Shown in pieces: positions 12,298 to 34,485 of a DNA stretch of 64,000 nucleotides. Below the pieces are notes generated by a model. The model was not told where the DNA came from and ran no database searches. It was given only the letters and a program-made list of their open reading frames with translations. The translations under genes were made by a program, and so were the position numbers. Source of the DNA: Phaeosaccion multiseriatum (taxonomy: Eukaryota; Ochrophyta, other classes); assembly GCA_965112735.1 (NCBI GenBank), contig OZ218959.1:1984001-2048000 (forward strand), read 5' to 3'. The stretch's first letter is position 1. Each line of letters opens with the position of its first letter.

Positions 12298-14935
12298 ATG
12301 GCAGGGGGAGATTCGCGCGTTGTCGTCGTCGGTAAGCACGCTTGTGTATACCAACGGTTGTGCTTGTTCGGTTATCCTTCTCGCTCTTTGCTAATCGTCT
12401 CTCTGCTGTCTTTATTGTTGAATAGGCGGGGGCTATGGCGGTCTCATGGTGGCTATTGGGCTAGAAGCCTCTACTGGCTGTGAGGTAACGCTTGTTTCGT
12501 CCAGGTAAGGGGAAATTAAGAGTTTTGTTCTCTCTTTTCTTCTCACCTCTCTTGCCTTCTCAGTGAAGTGTTCCTTCATAAGGTCGCCGGATTGCGTGCT
12601 GCAGTGACGGAAGGATGGGATGAGGTGAGGCCGCAATGACCTGCCCTTTCCCTCCTCTGCCCCATGCCTTCTTGCTCCATACCCGTTTCTATCTTTTACG
12701 GCCTTCACTGCTGCACCCCATACGCTGGAATTAACCAAGAGAGAACACCAACTACTCAATCCTTCCCTTCACTTCCGCCGTTGACTCTTTCTCTTCTTCC
12801 CTGCGATACAATGGTATCTCCCACAGCGTATCATGATCCCCTACGCGGGCGTCAAGAACGTTGTCCATGCAAGTAAGTGCATCCATATTTCGTCAGTAGT
12901 ATGATCAATATAAGGCGGCTAGAGAGGGCAAAGCATCACCACACCTTGATTCTACTTTATTAATGGAGTCGACTCCGCATTCCTTCTGTGCCCCCACCCT
13001 CCTGGTCACTATTAGCTGTGACGAAGATCAATTACTCCGCCGACGGGGAGTGCAGTGTTGAGCTTGACAATGGAAAAACTCTTCCGGTGAGTGGCCGCAT
13101 ATACATATATCTATCTTCTCACCTCTCTCAAGCCCCCCCACCCCCACCCCACCCCCCAGAGCTCTGACGACCACGCACCTCTTCCAACCCCCTCCCTCCC
13201 CCACCCTCACATCCACGCTCGCGTTCTGCGTGCACCGTTCATGCCGTGAGTGCAGTTCGATCGCCTGGTCTTGGCAACAGGAAGCATGTCCAGCGACACG
13301 GCGGGCAACGCGGGCAAGGCCACAGACAAGGAGGGCATTCGCAAGGCCTACGCGGAAATGCGGGGCATGACTGGTGCGGCCACCAAGGTGGGTATACATA
13401 TCCATCATGTATTCATGTAACATGTGTCGAGGTCAATAACGTGAAACGGAAACTGAAATGCAGGTCCTCATCATTGGAGGAGGTCCCATCGGCATCGAAA
13501 TGGCGGGAGAGATCAAAGCGAAGACGCCTGACAAGGACGTGACTCTGGTGACGTCCAAGGATCTGATGGAGAGCCCGCTCGCTCCTTTTAGGGAGGCCCT
13601 CAAAACTTCCCTCAAGAAAAAAATGGAGGCCAAGGGAATTAAGGTGAGAGCGAAGGCACCCGACGGCCCAGACGAGAGAGGGTGTGTGCCTGTACGTGTA
13701 TACGATCGGTGGCACCCCTCCGAGTACCAGCGCTGCAGTCCGCGTTGGGGCAGAGAACTGTGCCCCCCCCGCTTCTCACTTCCGCTCTCGCTCTGTGTGT
13801 GTCTTGTGTGTTTACTTCTGCGCGCAACTGTAGGTGCATGTGAATGTCGGAAGGGTGGAATTCGACAAGAGCAAGGGTAAGGATGCGAGAGAGAGAGAGC
13901 GAGCTGTGGTGTTCTCGTGTGTTCATATGTTCATCCGAAACAAGCACTCGTGGACATGACATGACGTGTGGTGTGCATTTGCTCATCATGTCTGATGGTC
14001 TGCTTGATGCGCTCCCCCCTCCCCTCTGGACCGAGGCGCTTACCCCATCACCCCATGGCCTTTCTTTGCTTTGCTCTGCATTCTTCTGCTCTGCTCTCCA
14101 GTGAATGACTACGGCTTCATCCAGGGCAGCAACTCGTACTCGTGGGAGGGCGGGGAGATGGAGGCAGACTTGTGCATCATTTGCATAGGCGCGAGCGACC
14201 CGAGCCCTCTCTACAAGGACAGGTAGGTGCCATGCCAGTTACAGTCTATCAGACCCCTTAATCCAGTACAGAGAATTGATGGGTGACCACACACACTCCC
14301 ATACACACATATATGCACCACTCGCACGCACAGCGGGCTGGAGGCGTGGGTGGACGAGAGGGGCTTCCTCAAGGTGGAGAACACGTTAGAGGTGGAGGGC
14401 ACGGCAGGAACCGTCTTCGCGGTTGGCGACTGCAACAACGCACCACTTCCGAAGCTTGGTGAGTGAGTGAGTAAGTGAGTGAGCGAGGGGGGGAGTGAGG
14501 GAGCGAGGGAGGGAGGGAGAGAGGGAGAGAGAGTGAGTGAGTTAGCGAGGAAGTGAGAGAGTGAGTCATCTCCCTCTGCGTACACACACGCATGGCATGC
14601 ACCACTCACTCCCCACTCAAACTCAACACCCACCCACCCACCCACCCTCAACCCCTCACACAGCCTACCTGGCAGGAGAGACGGCCAAGAGCTTAGTCAA
14701 GAACGTCAACTTGTCCATCAAGGGCTCACCACTGAAGAATATCGTCCCCGCCGCACAGCCGTTCACACTCGTGCCACTGGGGCCCAACGGAGGGGCTGCA
14801 CAGCTCAAGTATCCAGTGCTGGGGGACTTTTTCGTACGAATGGCCAAGGCGAAAGACTTGTTTTGTGCCAAGTTCTGGGCGGATTACAAGGGAGGGACCG
14901 CCCCTCCCGTGGGTGATGGTACGGCGACCAAGTAG
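12298..14935 (+). CDS. FAD/NAD(P)-dependent oxidoreductase, FSP1/AIFM2-like
   Basis: Eleven exons (12298..12331, 12426..12504, 12564..12624, 12827..12872, 13016..13086, 13256..13387, 13464..13643, 13834..13876, 14102..14222, 14334..14458, 14664..14935) join without phase conflict. The N-terminus has the FAD Rossmann motif VVVVGGGYGGLMVAIGLEA, the substrate-side stretch FDRLVLATGS, the NAD(P) Rossmann motif VLIIGGGPIGIEMAGEI, and the second FAD motif GTVFAVGDCNN followed by a C-terminal segment with AGETAKSLVKN. This is the domain order of the AIF-M2/FSP1 and type II NADH dehydrogenase group, which reduce quinones. There is no clear targeting peptide: the coding starts at the Rossmann fold, as in AIFM2, which is anchored by N-myristoylation (here residue 2 is Ala, so that is not expected). 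Confidence 0.88.
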
Positions 14936-15501
14936 GGAAGGAAGGAAGAAAGGAAGGTCAGCACCAAGAATGTGTTCATCGTATTGTAGGGGGGTCTGGA
15001 GGGGTGAGGAGGAGGCAAAGGAAGGGCAGTGAAGGAGTTTATTCTATCCGTCCTCTTTTTATACAAATAAATTCATTTAACATCACCCCCCCTGCCCCCG
15101 GAAACGCCACACAATCCAACGCCACGGAAGCACTTAAGTAAGAGTACGTAGAAGTCGTCCCCGGCCCGGCCCGGCCCACCCTCATCACCTTACCCAACAT
15201 GTACGCCTCTCTCAGACTGGATACTCTCCTTATTCATCAGGTGTCGATGTCCCGATCTCGATGTCGATACATAATGGAAGACAAGGAAAATACACCGTCT
15301 TTGGGGAGGTGTGTATGCGGTAGGGGCTCGATATATGTCATCTCTCCATTATCTACACAAAATTTGCCACCCTCACAACAAAAATCTTGCCCCTGGCCAC
15401 TGAACCAGACCGACAGAGCACAGCACCTCACCAACACGAGGAGGAGGGGAACTTATCCCCTCCCCGCAGCCCCAACTCCCTCCCCAAGTGCCCACGCGGT
15501 C
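14936..15501. other. Convergent intergenic region
   Basis: This lies between the oxidoreductase and DUF1350 stops. An AATAAA-like element (AAATAAAT near 15065) could serve as a polyadenylation signal for the plus-strand gene. A short CCCGG repeat occurs at 15160-15180. Nothing else recognised. Confidence 0.5.
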
Positions 15502-18115
15502 TCAGGAGGAGGAAGGGGATGAGGGGGTGCCAGAGGAGAGCAGATTGGAAGACCCTGCTGCCTTTGCTGCTGCCCACAGCGCCTGCTGCTCAAGATAGCC
15601 GGTGACGCCGTTGAGCATCACGTTGAACTCCTCTGCTGCCGCCTCTGCACTTCCCCTGACCCCCTTCTCCACGGCGTCAAACACATAAGCGGCCCCCTGT
15701 CCCTGCCCCTTGACAGCGAAGTCTGCCCAGGCTCGGGCCCTCGCTGCTGTGTCTGATGTGTCGAATCGAGACAGGTCTGGGAAGGGAAGGAGGGGGAGGA
15801 GGAGAAGCAGAAGGAGGAGGAGGAGGAGGAGGAGGAGGAGGAGGGTTGTGAGTTTGTTGTCGTTTGGCCCTTGGGTGGAGGAGGGGTGTTGTTGTTAGGC
15901 GGTGGGTGGATGCGCGGGAAAATGTGTGCGAGAGCTTTCTCTCCTGCTCCTCCTCCTCCTCCTCCCCCTCCTCCTCCTTGTTTCCCACCTCCCCCTTGCT
16001 CACCTGGAGTATTGGGCGTGACATGCGTCCCGTCGACGACGCTGTACGCAAGCTCCCCTTCCCCGAGGCCCTGTCCGAAACGCTTGAAGAGAGCCTCGGC
16101 CAAGCGGGGAGATTGATCGATAGTGTCCCTCTTGAACTGCACCACGAAGTTGTCACGGACCGTGTAGTCCGTGTTCACAAGGCCCCAGACCGTCTGTGAA
16201 ATGGGAGCAACGGAGGGAGGGAGAGGGGGAGACAAGTGAGGGAATAGGGAGACGGAAAAAAAATTGGAGTGTGGGAGAGATGGGGGAGAGGCAGGGAAGG
16301 AGGGAGCTAGGGAGGGAGAGAGAAAGGAAGGAAGTGAGATAAACCGTGACGGAGAGAGAGAAGGAGAGAGAGGGACAGAGAGAGAGGGAGGGAGAAAGAG
16401 AGGTGGGCATCAAAAAGGGCCTTAGGTGCTCAAACGAATCGCCCTCTGCTTCTCCTCCCCTTCCCCGGCATCATTCACGCTGACCGAGTCGTTGCAGACT
16501 TCGCTCCCTCTGAGTGATGCCCAACCCCCTCCATACAGAGAAAGACAAGACGGATGGCAACAGGCGGATAGCAAAACGGTACCTCCGGTGACGGCTTGAA
16601 CTCCGCCGTCCCGACGTTGTCAATCGTGTCCTTGACCCTCTGCCCCAGGGGAGACTTGAGCACTCCATCCAGGCCCGCTGAGGGTGGAGTATATGAAGAG
16701 CAGTTGGTGATACAGAGAACCGTGGTTAGTCGTGCGCCCATCATGTACTTTGGTGGTATGTGCACACGTATGTAATCACTCACCCACTCACTCACTCACT
16801 CGACTCAAGTGACCAGTCACTCACCCACCCACTCACTCACTCACTCACTCACCCGAGGCAATCGAGGCAAAGCCCGCCAATTCCTGCGGAAGGGAAAAGT
16901 TACTCCTGTCAATGCTGCTCCACAGCTTGCCTGCCTCCCGAAGCTGGCTCAGCAGGGGTACCGCCTCGTCGGCAGAGTAGTTGTTGAAGGCGATGAGCAC
17001 GTTTGCTTTGCGCCGCCTGAGGAGGGGTGGGGGGGGGGTGTGAGGAGCAGGTGTGGGCGTGAAGGGGGAGAAGGGGGACGAGGAGGAAAGCCGTTGAGGC
17101 TTAGACTCATGCTGAGGCTTAGGCTGCTGTGCGGTACAGAACGAAGTCAAACAAGGTGAGCGTACCTTCCCACCTCCCTGGCGGCCGGGTAGGAGTTGAG
17201 CAGCACGTGCAGCTTGGCCCCCAAAGAGTGTCCCACCCCGAACACGGGCACTGGCCTGAGCGTGCCCCGCCCATACACCTGTTCCAGTGCCTGGCACCCC
17301 GTTCGGAAGTCGGAGGCCGTCTGACACGCCAACTGAGAGAGGTCCACACAGACAAGAGGGTCCAAGAGGGAGAGGAAGAGAGAGAGAGAGATGAGTGAGA
17401 CAGAGGGATGGGACGGGACAGGCAGGATGGATGACACGCGCCTTTTCTTTCCTTTCGGTGCGGAATGGGATGAGTAGGATGATAGCGCCACTATTCCCCC
17501 CCCCCCCTCCTCCCTCCTCGTCCACTGCGCACCCCTCACCTCGTCGTGTAAGAAGGCGTTCGCCTTGATGGGTGTCGCCACCACAGCAAAGCCCTTCAGC
17601 GCGATCCCCTCCAGCAGGGGCTCGTAGGCATTCCGAGGCACAGCACCCACCCCCGTCCCGCCGATAAAGTGCACGATGCCCCGCGGGCAGTCGAGCTCCG
17701 GCGGTAGCGCAATCTCCGCTCCAGCGGAGCGAATCCAGTCAACCCTGCTGCCGTCGCCGCTACCGCTGTCGCTCCTGCTTTCGACGCTCTCTTCATCGCT
17801 TTCGCCACTGCTGTTTTGCTCTTGATCCCACGCCTCCCACGCGCCACTGCTGTTGGACGCGCTCAGCCGGCTGCTACCACCACCAACCCCGCGGCTCCGG
17901 CCCTTACTTCCCCGCCCTCGCTTGCCACAGTATTGGTAGGAGCCAAATGACGCCGAGCAACTGCTCCTGCCCCCCCTGCTGCTCCTTGTGCTGCCACTGC
18001 GGCTCCCCTGAGAGACTGGGGGGGAAGAGGGCGCGAACGCTAGGCACCGAGGAGAAAAACACGAGGCTGCCAAGAGCATGAGCGCAGCCCCCCCGACCAC
18101 CTCAGAGGCCACCAT
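15502..18115 (-). CDS. DUF1350 family alpha/beta hydrolase-like protein, plastid-targeted
   Basis: Six exons, complement(15502..15776, 16004..16193, 16583..16677, 16853..17016, 17166..17332, 17540..18115), give 488 aa, all phases consistent. DUF1350 proteins are alpha/beta hydrolase-fold proteins of cyanobacteria and plastids. Matching stretches are GIVHFIGGTGVGAVP, YEPLLEGIALKGFAVVATP, the elbow FGVGHSLGAKLHVLL, and NVLIAFNNYSADEAVPLL. The leader from the Met at 18115 reads GGAALMLLAASCF ... CLAFAPSS: a signal peptide with the A|FAP cleavage motif typical of ochrophyte plastid precursors. A second upstream in-frame Met at 18154 is less likely. About 130 Ser/Gly/Arg-rich residues separate the leader from the domain. 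Intron 3 carries one exact TTGGTGATA core (16698-16715). Confidence 0.85.
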
Positions 18116-18550
18116 CCTGCTGTACCAGAGGCAGGTGCTTCTCTCTTCTCTCAAAACCTGTCAGGTGCGGGTACGTCCACCAACTCCCCTTCTCTTCTTC
18201 CCTCCGCTCCCTACACACTCGTATTCATTATTCATTTTCTGCGGGGTATGCCGAAACCCTCCCACAATAATTTGGATCCTGAAAAATACTAACGAGCAGC
18301 ACCGGCAGCACGAGACAGAGATTGTCGAGCCACTCCGTGCCCATTACACAGAGTGAGATACATACACACACACACACAGACAGAGAGAGAGAGAGGGGGG
18401 GGAGATAGAGAAGGGACCGAGGGAGGAGAGCAGCAGAGCATAGCGGAGCACAGCGGAGAGGAGCAGACGCAATTTGACGCGACTCTGGGGAAGTGACGGT
18501 GTCACCAGTCGTCTCGGATCTTCCACAGAGGTGAGCAGGCGGACTTCACG
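18116..18550. promoter_or_regulatory. Divergent intergenic region (DUF1350 / FCP-type phosphatase)
   Basis: 435 bases between divergent start codons. Contains (CA)n and (GA)n runs at 18361-18400. No recognised core promoter element. Confidence 0.4.
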
Positions 18551-20958
18551 ATGGTGCGTCCTCCTGCCACTGCTGCCGGTTTTGCTGTTGCCGGCTTCAT
18601 GACCACTGCGAAGCGCCCGCGGAGCAGCAGCGGCGTGGTCGGGCAGGGCGGCGTTGACCCAGCCCGTGCACGGCAGAGGGTGGAGCATGGGTACAAGAGA
18701 AGCAGGGGTAGAAGCAGCACAGCGTGTGCAAGTGCGAGCACGACGACGGAGAAGGGTACTGCATTAGAGAGGGGAGAGAGCGCGGGGCAGCAGCAGCAGC
18801 AGTCGCTCGTGACCGGTTGTAGTAGCCTTCGAATTCTTGTCGCCCGAGACGAAGAGGGCCGGGCGGCAGCAGCAGCGAAAGGCGGGTCAGGGCGGTCATC
18901 GCGAGGGAGGAGGTCTAGTCCCAGGATATCTCCGAGTAGCCGCAGTAGGAGCAGCCGAGGAGAGCGGGGCGAGGACGTCGACGCCCACGCCTCGCCACTT
19001 CAGCGGGAAAGTGGACAGCGGGGAGGAAGGGGGGGGAATTCCGTCCCCAGCCCCAAGGAGGGAGAGCATGGTGCAGGGGACGGAGTGGAGAACTCCAACC
19101 ATGGTAGTACTGGCGTTCATGTGAAACTCGTGTCTGTGGAGAGGACGGCTGCCGAGGTGAAGAAGTGCTCTGCGCTACGGGACGTGCTGGTGATGGACAC
19201 TAGCGCAGGCAGCAGCAGCAGCAGCGGCGGCCAAGAGGAGAAGGACGACGACGACGACGACGACGAGGAGGAGGAGGAGGAGGAGGAAGAAGAACAAGAG
19301 AAGGGGGAGGTGGAGCAGGACGAGGAGGAGGAGGTAGGAGAGGGGGAGGACGCGGAGGAGGAGGACGAGGAGGAGGACGAGGAGGAGGACGAGGAGGAGG
19401 AGGAGGAAGAGGAGGCGGAGGAGGAGGCGGAGGAAGAAGAGGCGACGTCGCACCAGTTCAACCCCTACAACTTCATCAAGCACCTGCCCCCTTACAGCGA
19501 AATCGTGGACAAGGAGCGAAAGGTGAGTTAGTCAGCCAGGCACGTGCCTATACTTTCTGGTGGAAGGATCATCAACGTATCAGTCACACCTCCCACCCCC
19601 TCCTCCTCACTGGATGCGAACGGAACACTTCTATACCAACCAACCACCCAACCAACCATACACCCATCCACCCACCCACCCACCAACCCCACTTCAGACC
19701 CCTGCGCTGCTTCCCTTGAAGCGTAGCCTGCGCCACTCCACACGAAAAAACACTCTCGTGCTGGACCTGGACGAAACGCTCGTCCACTGCACCCTCACCC
19801 CCATTGCCGAGCCAGACTACGTGTTTCGCGTGTGCAACGCCGGGGCGGAATACGAGGTCTTTGGGCGAAAGAGGCCCCACTTAGACCGCTTCTTGGTGGC
19901 GGTGGCGGAGCTGTTCGAGGTGGTGGTGTTCACGGCCAGTCAGAAGGTCTATGGAGAGACCATCCTCAACCGCATCGACCCCCACCACCGGCTGGTCAAG
20001 CATCGCCTGTATCGGTACGTAATGTCAAGTGTGTTGTGTACTTCGTAGTAATTGTTATGCGTAAGCCTGCGTAAGGATACCTACATGTGCATGTACCTCT
20101 CTCTCTTCTTTCTCTCTCTCCTTCTCTCTTCTCTTTTCTGTCTGTCCTCTCTCTCTCGCTCGCTCTCTCCTACTGCATTGCGTCTAATCTCATATCATTG
20201 CCGTAGCTCACGAACTCTCTCTCTCTCTCTCTTTCACTCGCTCAAACACCTCAGCAATTCCTGCCTGCAGTGGGAGGGCACCTTCCTCAAGGACCTCAAC
20301 GTGCTGGGTAGAGAGCTTCACACAGTCGCTATCGTGGACAACAGTCCCTACGTGTACGGCTTACAGGTGAGCTGCCCGATGTATCACCAACTCCTGCTGC
20401 TGCTGCTGTGTTTGAGCCGGCCCGAGAGCCACAGAGGGAGGGGAAGGAGGGGGTGCAACTCCAATATCTCTCGCCCGTCACTGTCACCAACTGCTGACTC
20501 CTGTATCACCAACTGCTGCTGCTGCTGTTTGTCCCGCACACAGGTTGACAATGGCATTCCCATCGAGAGTTGGTTCGACGACAGGAAAGACGACGAGCTG
20601 CTGCGACTGTAAGTCAGTGAAGCGAAGTGCAGTTCCTTAGGGGAGGGGAGGGGAGGGGAGGGAAGAAGGCTCATTTCCTGTCGTGGTGAGTGTGCGTGCA
20701 TGGATGCGTGCGTGCGTGTTTGTCTTTCTCGGCAGCTGTACCATGTAACCCCTTCTGGCGCCCCGTCATTCATACCTCGCCCTGTCCTACCCTTACCTTC
20801 TTGCCCTTGCCGGTCTGCTGTCGTTCGTTTCTCTCTCTGTCTCTGTCTCTCCTCTCTCTCTCAGCCTCCCCTTTCTGGAGCACCTGGCGAGTCAAGATGA
20901 CGTTCGTCCCCTCATCCGAAAGGAGTTCAAGACTCATCAACTGGTAGCGGCAGCATGA
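18551..20958 (+). CDS. FCP1/SCP-like protein phosphatase (HAD family)
   Basis: Five exons (18551..19522, 19698..20014, 20255..20366, 20544..20608, 20865..20958) give 519 aa, consistent phases. The C-terminal half is a catalytic NIF/FCP1 domain: LVLDLDETLVHC is the DxDxT nucleophile motif, followed by KRPHLDRFL, VVVFTASQKVYGETILNRID, TVAIVDNSPYVYGLQ and [26 protein letters not shown]. Small CTD phosphatases and Dullard/TIM50 relatives share this order; substrates include the Ser residues of the RNA polymerase II tail or lipins, so the exact target is open. The 324-residue first exon is Ser/Arg-rich with a basic stretch and then a long Asp/Glu tract (19241-19440), a common nuclear feature. Intron 3 holds three copies of the dispersed TTGGTGATA core. 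Confidence 0.88.
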
Positions 20959-30593
<9,635 letters not shown>

Positions 30594-31309
30594 TTACAGC
30601 AACAGCAACAATCAATTTGCAACCTTCCTTCCCGCGATCCGCGGCGGGCAAAACCGCCTTCTGCTGCCATCCCTTCCCTCAAACACAGAACACACTCTCA
30701 GAGAGGAAAAAAGAAAAAAGCATTTATTTTTCATTTTAAAGCCTGCACCATGACGAAGCGGCCCGAGCGGGGCGCCTCCCCTCCTTCGCGTGGCACGGTA
30801 CGGCCAAGTCCAGTAATCCGGCACCGGCCCTCCCCTCTTCGTAAGTCAATTAAGCGCCCTCCCCTCCTCCTTTAACCCCGGGGTCTCCCAACACTAGCCC
30901 GCGTTCACCCCTCCCCCCTCGATGCTCTACCTCTCCAGGCCATACAGCTCCTCGGCCTCGTCAGCGACATCGACACGACGACTCGGACTCCCCTCCCGCT
31001 TGATTGGATTGTGCTTCACTCCGTCTCACAATGAGTTCTTTAGGTGGCTGCCCCCCTCATCCATCCCGGGATCCTACCTCCTCGAAGCCTTCTATCCCGA
31101 GGGAAGGGGGGGGGGCTGCAGCTGCTCACACAAGAGGAGAAAGCGATACCCCACCTCACCATGGGTAGCTAGGGCACCAGCTCCGCCTTTGCTAAGTTTT
31201 CTCAGTGGAAGCGTGACTCCACCCCCTGCCCGCCCCTCGTGGTCGTAGTGTGCTGCAAGAAAGACGGATAAAGAGGGGAGTGCACCCGCGCTTGTGCTCG
31301 TTCTCCACC
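30594..31309. other. Upstream region of the PDZ gene
   Basis: 716 bases with a purine-rich stretch at 30700-30735 and otherwise no coding signal. It probably contains the PDZ-gene promoter. Confidence 0.4.
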
Positions 31310-31780
31310 TCAGCCCCCCAGGCTCAGCAAGGTGTGGAGCACTTGGTCATTCCCGCATTGGGCAGCCAAGTGGATCGCTACAAGGCTCTCATCATCAGCT
31401 CCGTCAATGTCTGCGCCTGCCCAAACGAGCTCCTGCGCCAAAGCAGTATGTCCCTCCTGGGGCGCTATCATCACACTGGCTGCTCCAACGTCCGCGCCAG
31501 CTGCGACGAGCAGCCTCAGAACCAGGACGTGTCCATGAAAATTCGCACAGAACAGTGATGTACACAACATCACATGATCTTTGGCGTTAGCAATCTCACT
31601 CCTTGTGTTCGTCCCTCTACACTGACCGTGGCGAGAGAGGAGCATTTCCTGCATCTCACTTGGTTCACGTCCACATCCGGGGCCAGGGGCAACAGCTCCC
31701 ACTCGCGACCATAAGTGGCGAATCTCCGAAGCAGGCTTGGTTGACACTGGCGTTGGCTGCGAGGAGACTGACATCGTCAT
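31310..31780 (-). pseudogene. Ankyrin-repeat fragment (relic)
   Basis: The minus-strand frame reads ankyrin-like units: SLFCANFHGHVLVLRLLVAA GADV, then EGHTALAQELVWAGADIDG and AIHLAAQCGNDQVLHTLL before a stop. The junction between the first and second unit (ASVMIAPQEGHTAL) lacks about ten residues of a normal repeat, and no convincing start or upstream exon is visible. This looks like a truncated ankyrin gene; a short functional exon of a longer gene is the alternative. Confidence 0.45.
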
Positions 31781-32366
31781 GTCCTTAATGCCTCAGTAGG
31801 TAGTAGTGCTCCTGCCTACCTCCGCATTACGACTGGCGTATGCCCTAAGTAGAAAAAATCGCGTCGTCGAGGGCCCAAATGGCGATGAGGGCCTGAGGGC
31901 TCACCATTTTGTGTGCTTTTCTGGCTCATGATGGCGCTGAACATGGCATTCACATCCTCTTCTTTCCTCCTCTTCCAGGGCGGTATGCTAAGAGAGGAGA
32001 GGGGGGAATTCCAAATCATCCTTCCTCCCTCTCTTCATCCTACGCCCCTCTCTTCGCTTCTTCGCCGGGAGAGATCTTCGCTCCTTTGGGCCATGATGGC
32101 ACCGAGATCGAAAACAGAGGGAAGTGGGGGGGTTACGTAAGCTTAGGCAACCTTATGTTTCCCGAGGGGACCGCGCTGAACTCTGCTGTTCTCTCACCCA
32201 CCTGCTTACCCGCACGCTCCCTCACCCACCTATTTCCAGCCCCCCCCCCCCCGCTGTTCACGCAAGGCTTCGAGGGTGTTTGTGAAAAGGACAGAGTAAA
32301 TAAAGGGTGGAAAACAAAAAGGCTGGAAGATCCAACTTTCGTTGGTGGATTTTGTTAGTTGGGGCC
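31781..32366. other. Upstream region of the SH3-like gene
   Basis: 586 bases, no coding signal seen; contains a C-run near 32240 and an AATAAA-like GTAAATAAAGG at about 32295. Confidence 0.4.
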
Positions 32367-33085
32367 ATGGGGCAGGTACTGGAGATGTGCTCAAGCGATG
32401 ATGCTCTCGAGGAGAGCAAGCCCGCGGAGAAGCCCGCGGAGAAGGTACGTGGAGGGGAGGAGCAGTCCAGGTGGAGCAGGGATTTTTTCTTCCAGCCTTT
32501 TTTTCTCGTCTACAATGTTCCTTTCGTGCTTCCCATGACCCCACCCCCCTGCCGTTGTGCGGCCCTGTTGCACGTTGCCATCCTCGTTCGTTGTCGTCAC
32601 CCACAGTTCAAGGTGATTGGAAAGAGCGGGGCCACAATAAGGGCATCGGAGGCGTTAGATTCGCCGATCCTTTGCACGCTGACGCCAGGCACAGAGGTAC
32701 AGCTTCATTTCTTGGCCCACTGTTGTTGTATGCAAAAGACTTTATCGCCGGCCCAATCTGCTCGTGGCTTTGACTGTTTCGTGGTTGTCGTACCTGTCGT
32801 CCCCAAAGTTGTCAGCGCCTCAGCTCCCTTGAAAGGTCACGTTTTCTGCTGTTGGGTTTTTCCGATTTTCCGTCCGTCGTCTCTCTTGGTCTAAGCATTT
32901 TCTGTCCTCCCATCTTTGCCAAACCACCTCCTCTCGTGGAACAGTTGGATGTCGTGGAGGTGAAGGGCAGGCGAGCACGAATCTTGCAGCCAGTCAAGGG
33001 CTGGGGCAGCCTCGCCACGGAGTCGGGCTACATTATCATTGAGGGTTTGTCTTCATCCAGACCACGCTTCAAGGTTGAAAACTGA
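32367..33085 (+). CDS. Small SH3-like domain protein, possibly N-myristoylated
   Basis: Three exons (32367..32444, 32607..32696, 32945..33085) give 102 aa, phases consistent. The start MGQVLEMCSS begins Met-Gly, compatible with N-myristoylation plus a nearby Cys for palmitoylation. After an acidic linker the sequence FKVIGKSGATIRASEALDS, LTPGTE, LDVVEVKGRRARI and GWGSLATESG matches the beta-strand pattern of bacterial-type SH3 domains common in stramenopile signalling proteins. The frame ends KVEN. An alternative donor (GAG|GTTTGT at 33044) would allow further 3' exons. Confidence 0.65.
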
Positions 33086-34485
33086 GCAGCTGATGGCTAC
33101 GGCCGAATGAAGTGTGCCTATGTGTACTATGGAGAAGAATGAAAACGCACTTTCTTCTGCGAACGAAGGAGGCGCCGGAGGTTGTCGCGAGCGGGGTGGA
33201 GGAGGAGGACGAGGAGAGATGGAGAGAGAGAGAGAGAGAGATAGAGGGACAGGTCAACGTACGATCTATCTCTCTTTTGGGGTTTAACTCCCGAGAGAGC
33301 ACGTGATGTACAACAAATTTTGCAGTGGCTGTGGCGCGTGAAGTGTGCTTCGGTTGTTGGACGCGTGCATGCGACTGGAGAAGGTTTCGAAGCTTCACTG
33401 GGGTCCGTCCGCGGCATCAGGCGTCCTGCTACTGCCGCTGCAGCGCCCAAGGCAATGGTAGCGGCGGGGGTGGTGGGGGGGGGGGGGGGAGGGGAGGGAG
33501 GGGTTGTTTTTGGAGAAGGCACCTACAGAACTTTGAGGAACCTGCACGCGTGGAGGTGGAGGTGCTGCCCTACTTTCTCTGCAAGAGAGAGGGAGAGAGG
33601 CAGAGAGAAAGCATGCGTTCTTGATGGGCAGCTTATCTCCACACCCGAAGATGTATTCGCTTGTGTTCTTCTCTCTTGTGAAGGAGGAGACAGGGAGAGA
33701 GCGAGCAAGGACGTTGATTGAGCTCAAACTCTTTCTCCTTCCTCTCAATATAGAGCGAGAGAGATTGGGATTGAGAGAGCTTTCTGTCTGCATGCAGAAG
33801 ATACGCCCTCCCCTCGACAGGGCCGAGAGTCACTTCTCGAAACAGGGCCAACTGTTCATTTCAATTAATTTCAAATAGAATTGTAGTTTATATTGCAGCG
33901 GGGGGTCATTAGGGCTCAGCAGCAGCTCTTTTTATTGCCATGTTCATGTCATGTACACTCCATGTTTAGAATTCCTTAACTTGTGCTGCTTCCATTTTGA
34001 AACTTCAGGCCCTCTCTCGGACCAATGTTGCTGTGCCTGCCCGTCTGGTGAGCTGCTGCTGCTGCCCCTCGCAAGGCCGTCTTGACTGTCCCGCTGCTGC
34101 CGCTGCTGCTACAGCTGTTGCTCCCGCTGCTGCCCCTGCTCCCGTATCACCAACTGCTCCTCCCTGCTGCGGTCTCTTGCAGCCACTGCGTGTGTGCGTG
34201 CGTGCGTGCGCAGTATCTTGCGTCCACGTGAGCTGAGGCTCCCCGGGAGCAAGAATGGCCCCTTCCCTCTCTTCCCTGGCGGAAGATGTTGTATAGCGTA
34301 CATTCTTGTGGAGTCCGACCACCCCCAAGCTCAACTCCCACCACGGGCTGCTGCATTACCAACTGCTGCTTGCAGGTGCAAGGTGTGGGGCATATGAAAC
34401 TAGTGCAGCTCGGGGGGGGGGGGGGCAGAGGGACGGGTGGGCATTTCCGTCACCCCCTTAGGGGTGTTGCGCATCCATCCGGTGG
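33086..34485. other. Convergent intergenic region
   Basis: 1.4 kb between the SH3-like stop and the stop of the small membrane protein. It has GA and CT runs, a G-run near 33476, two copies of the TTGGTGATA core in complement (exact near 34144, variant near 34355) and a GTGC repeat at 34188-34212. No gene recognised. Confidence 0.5.
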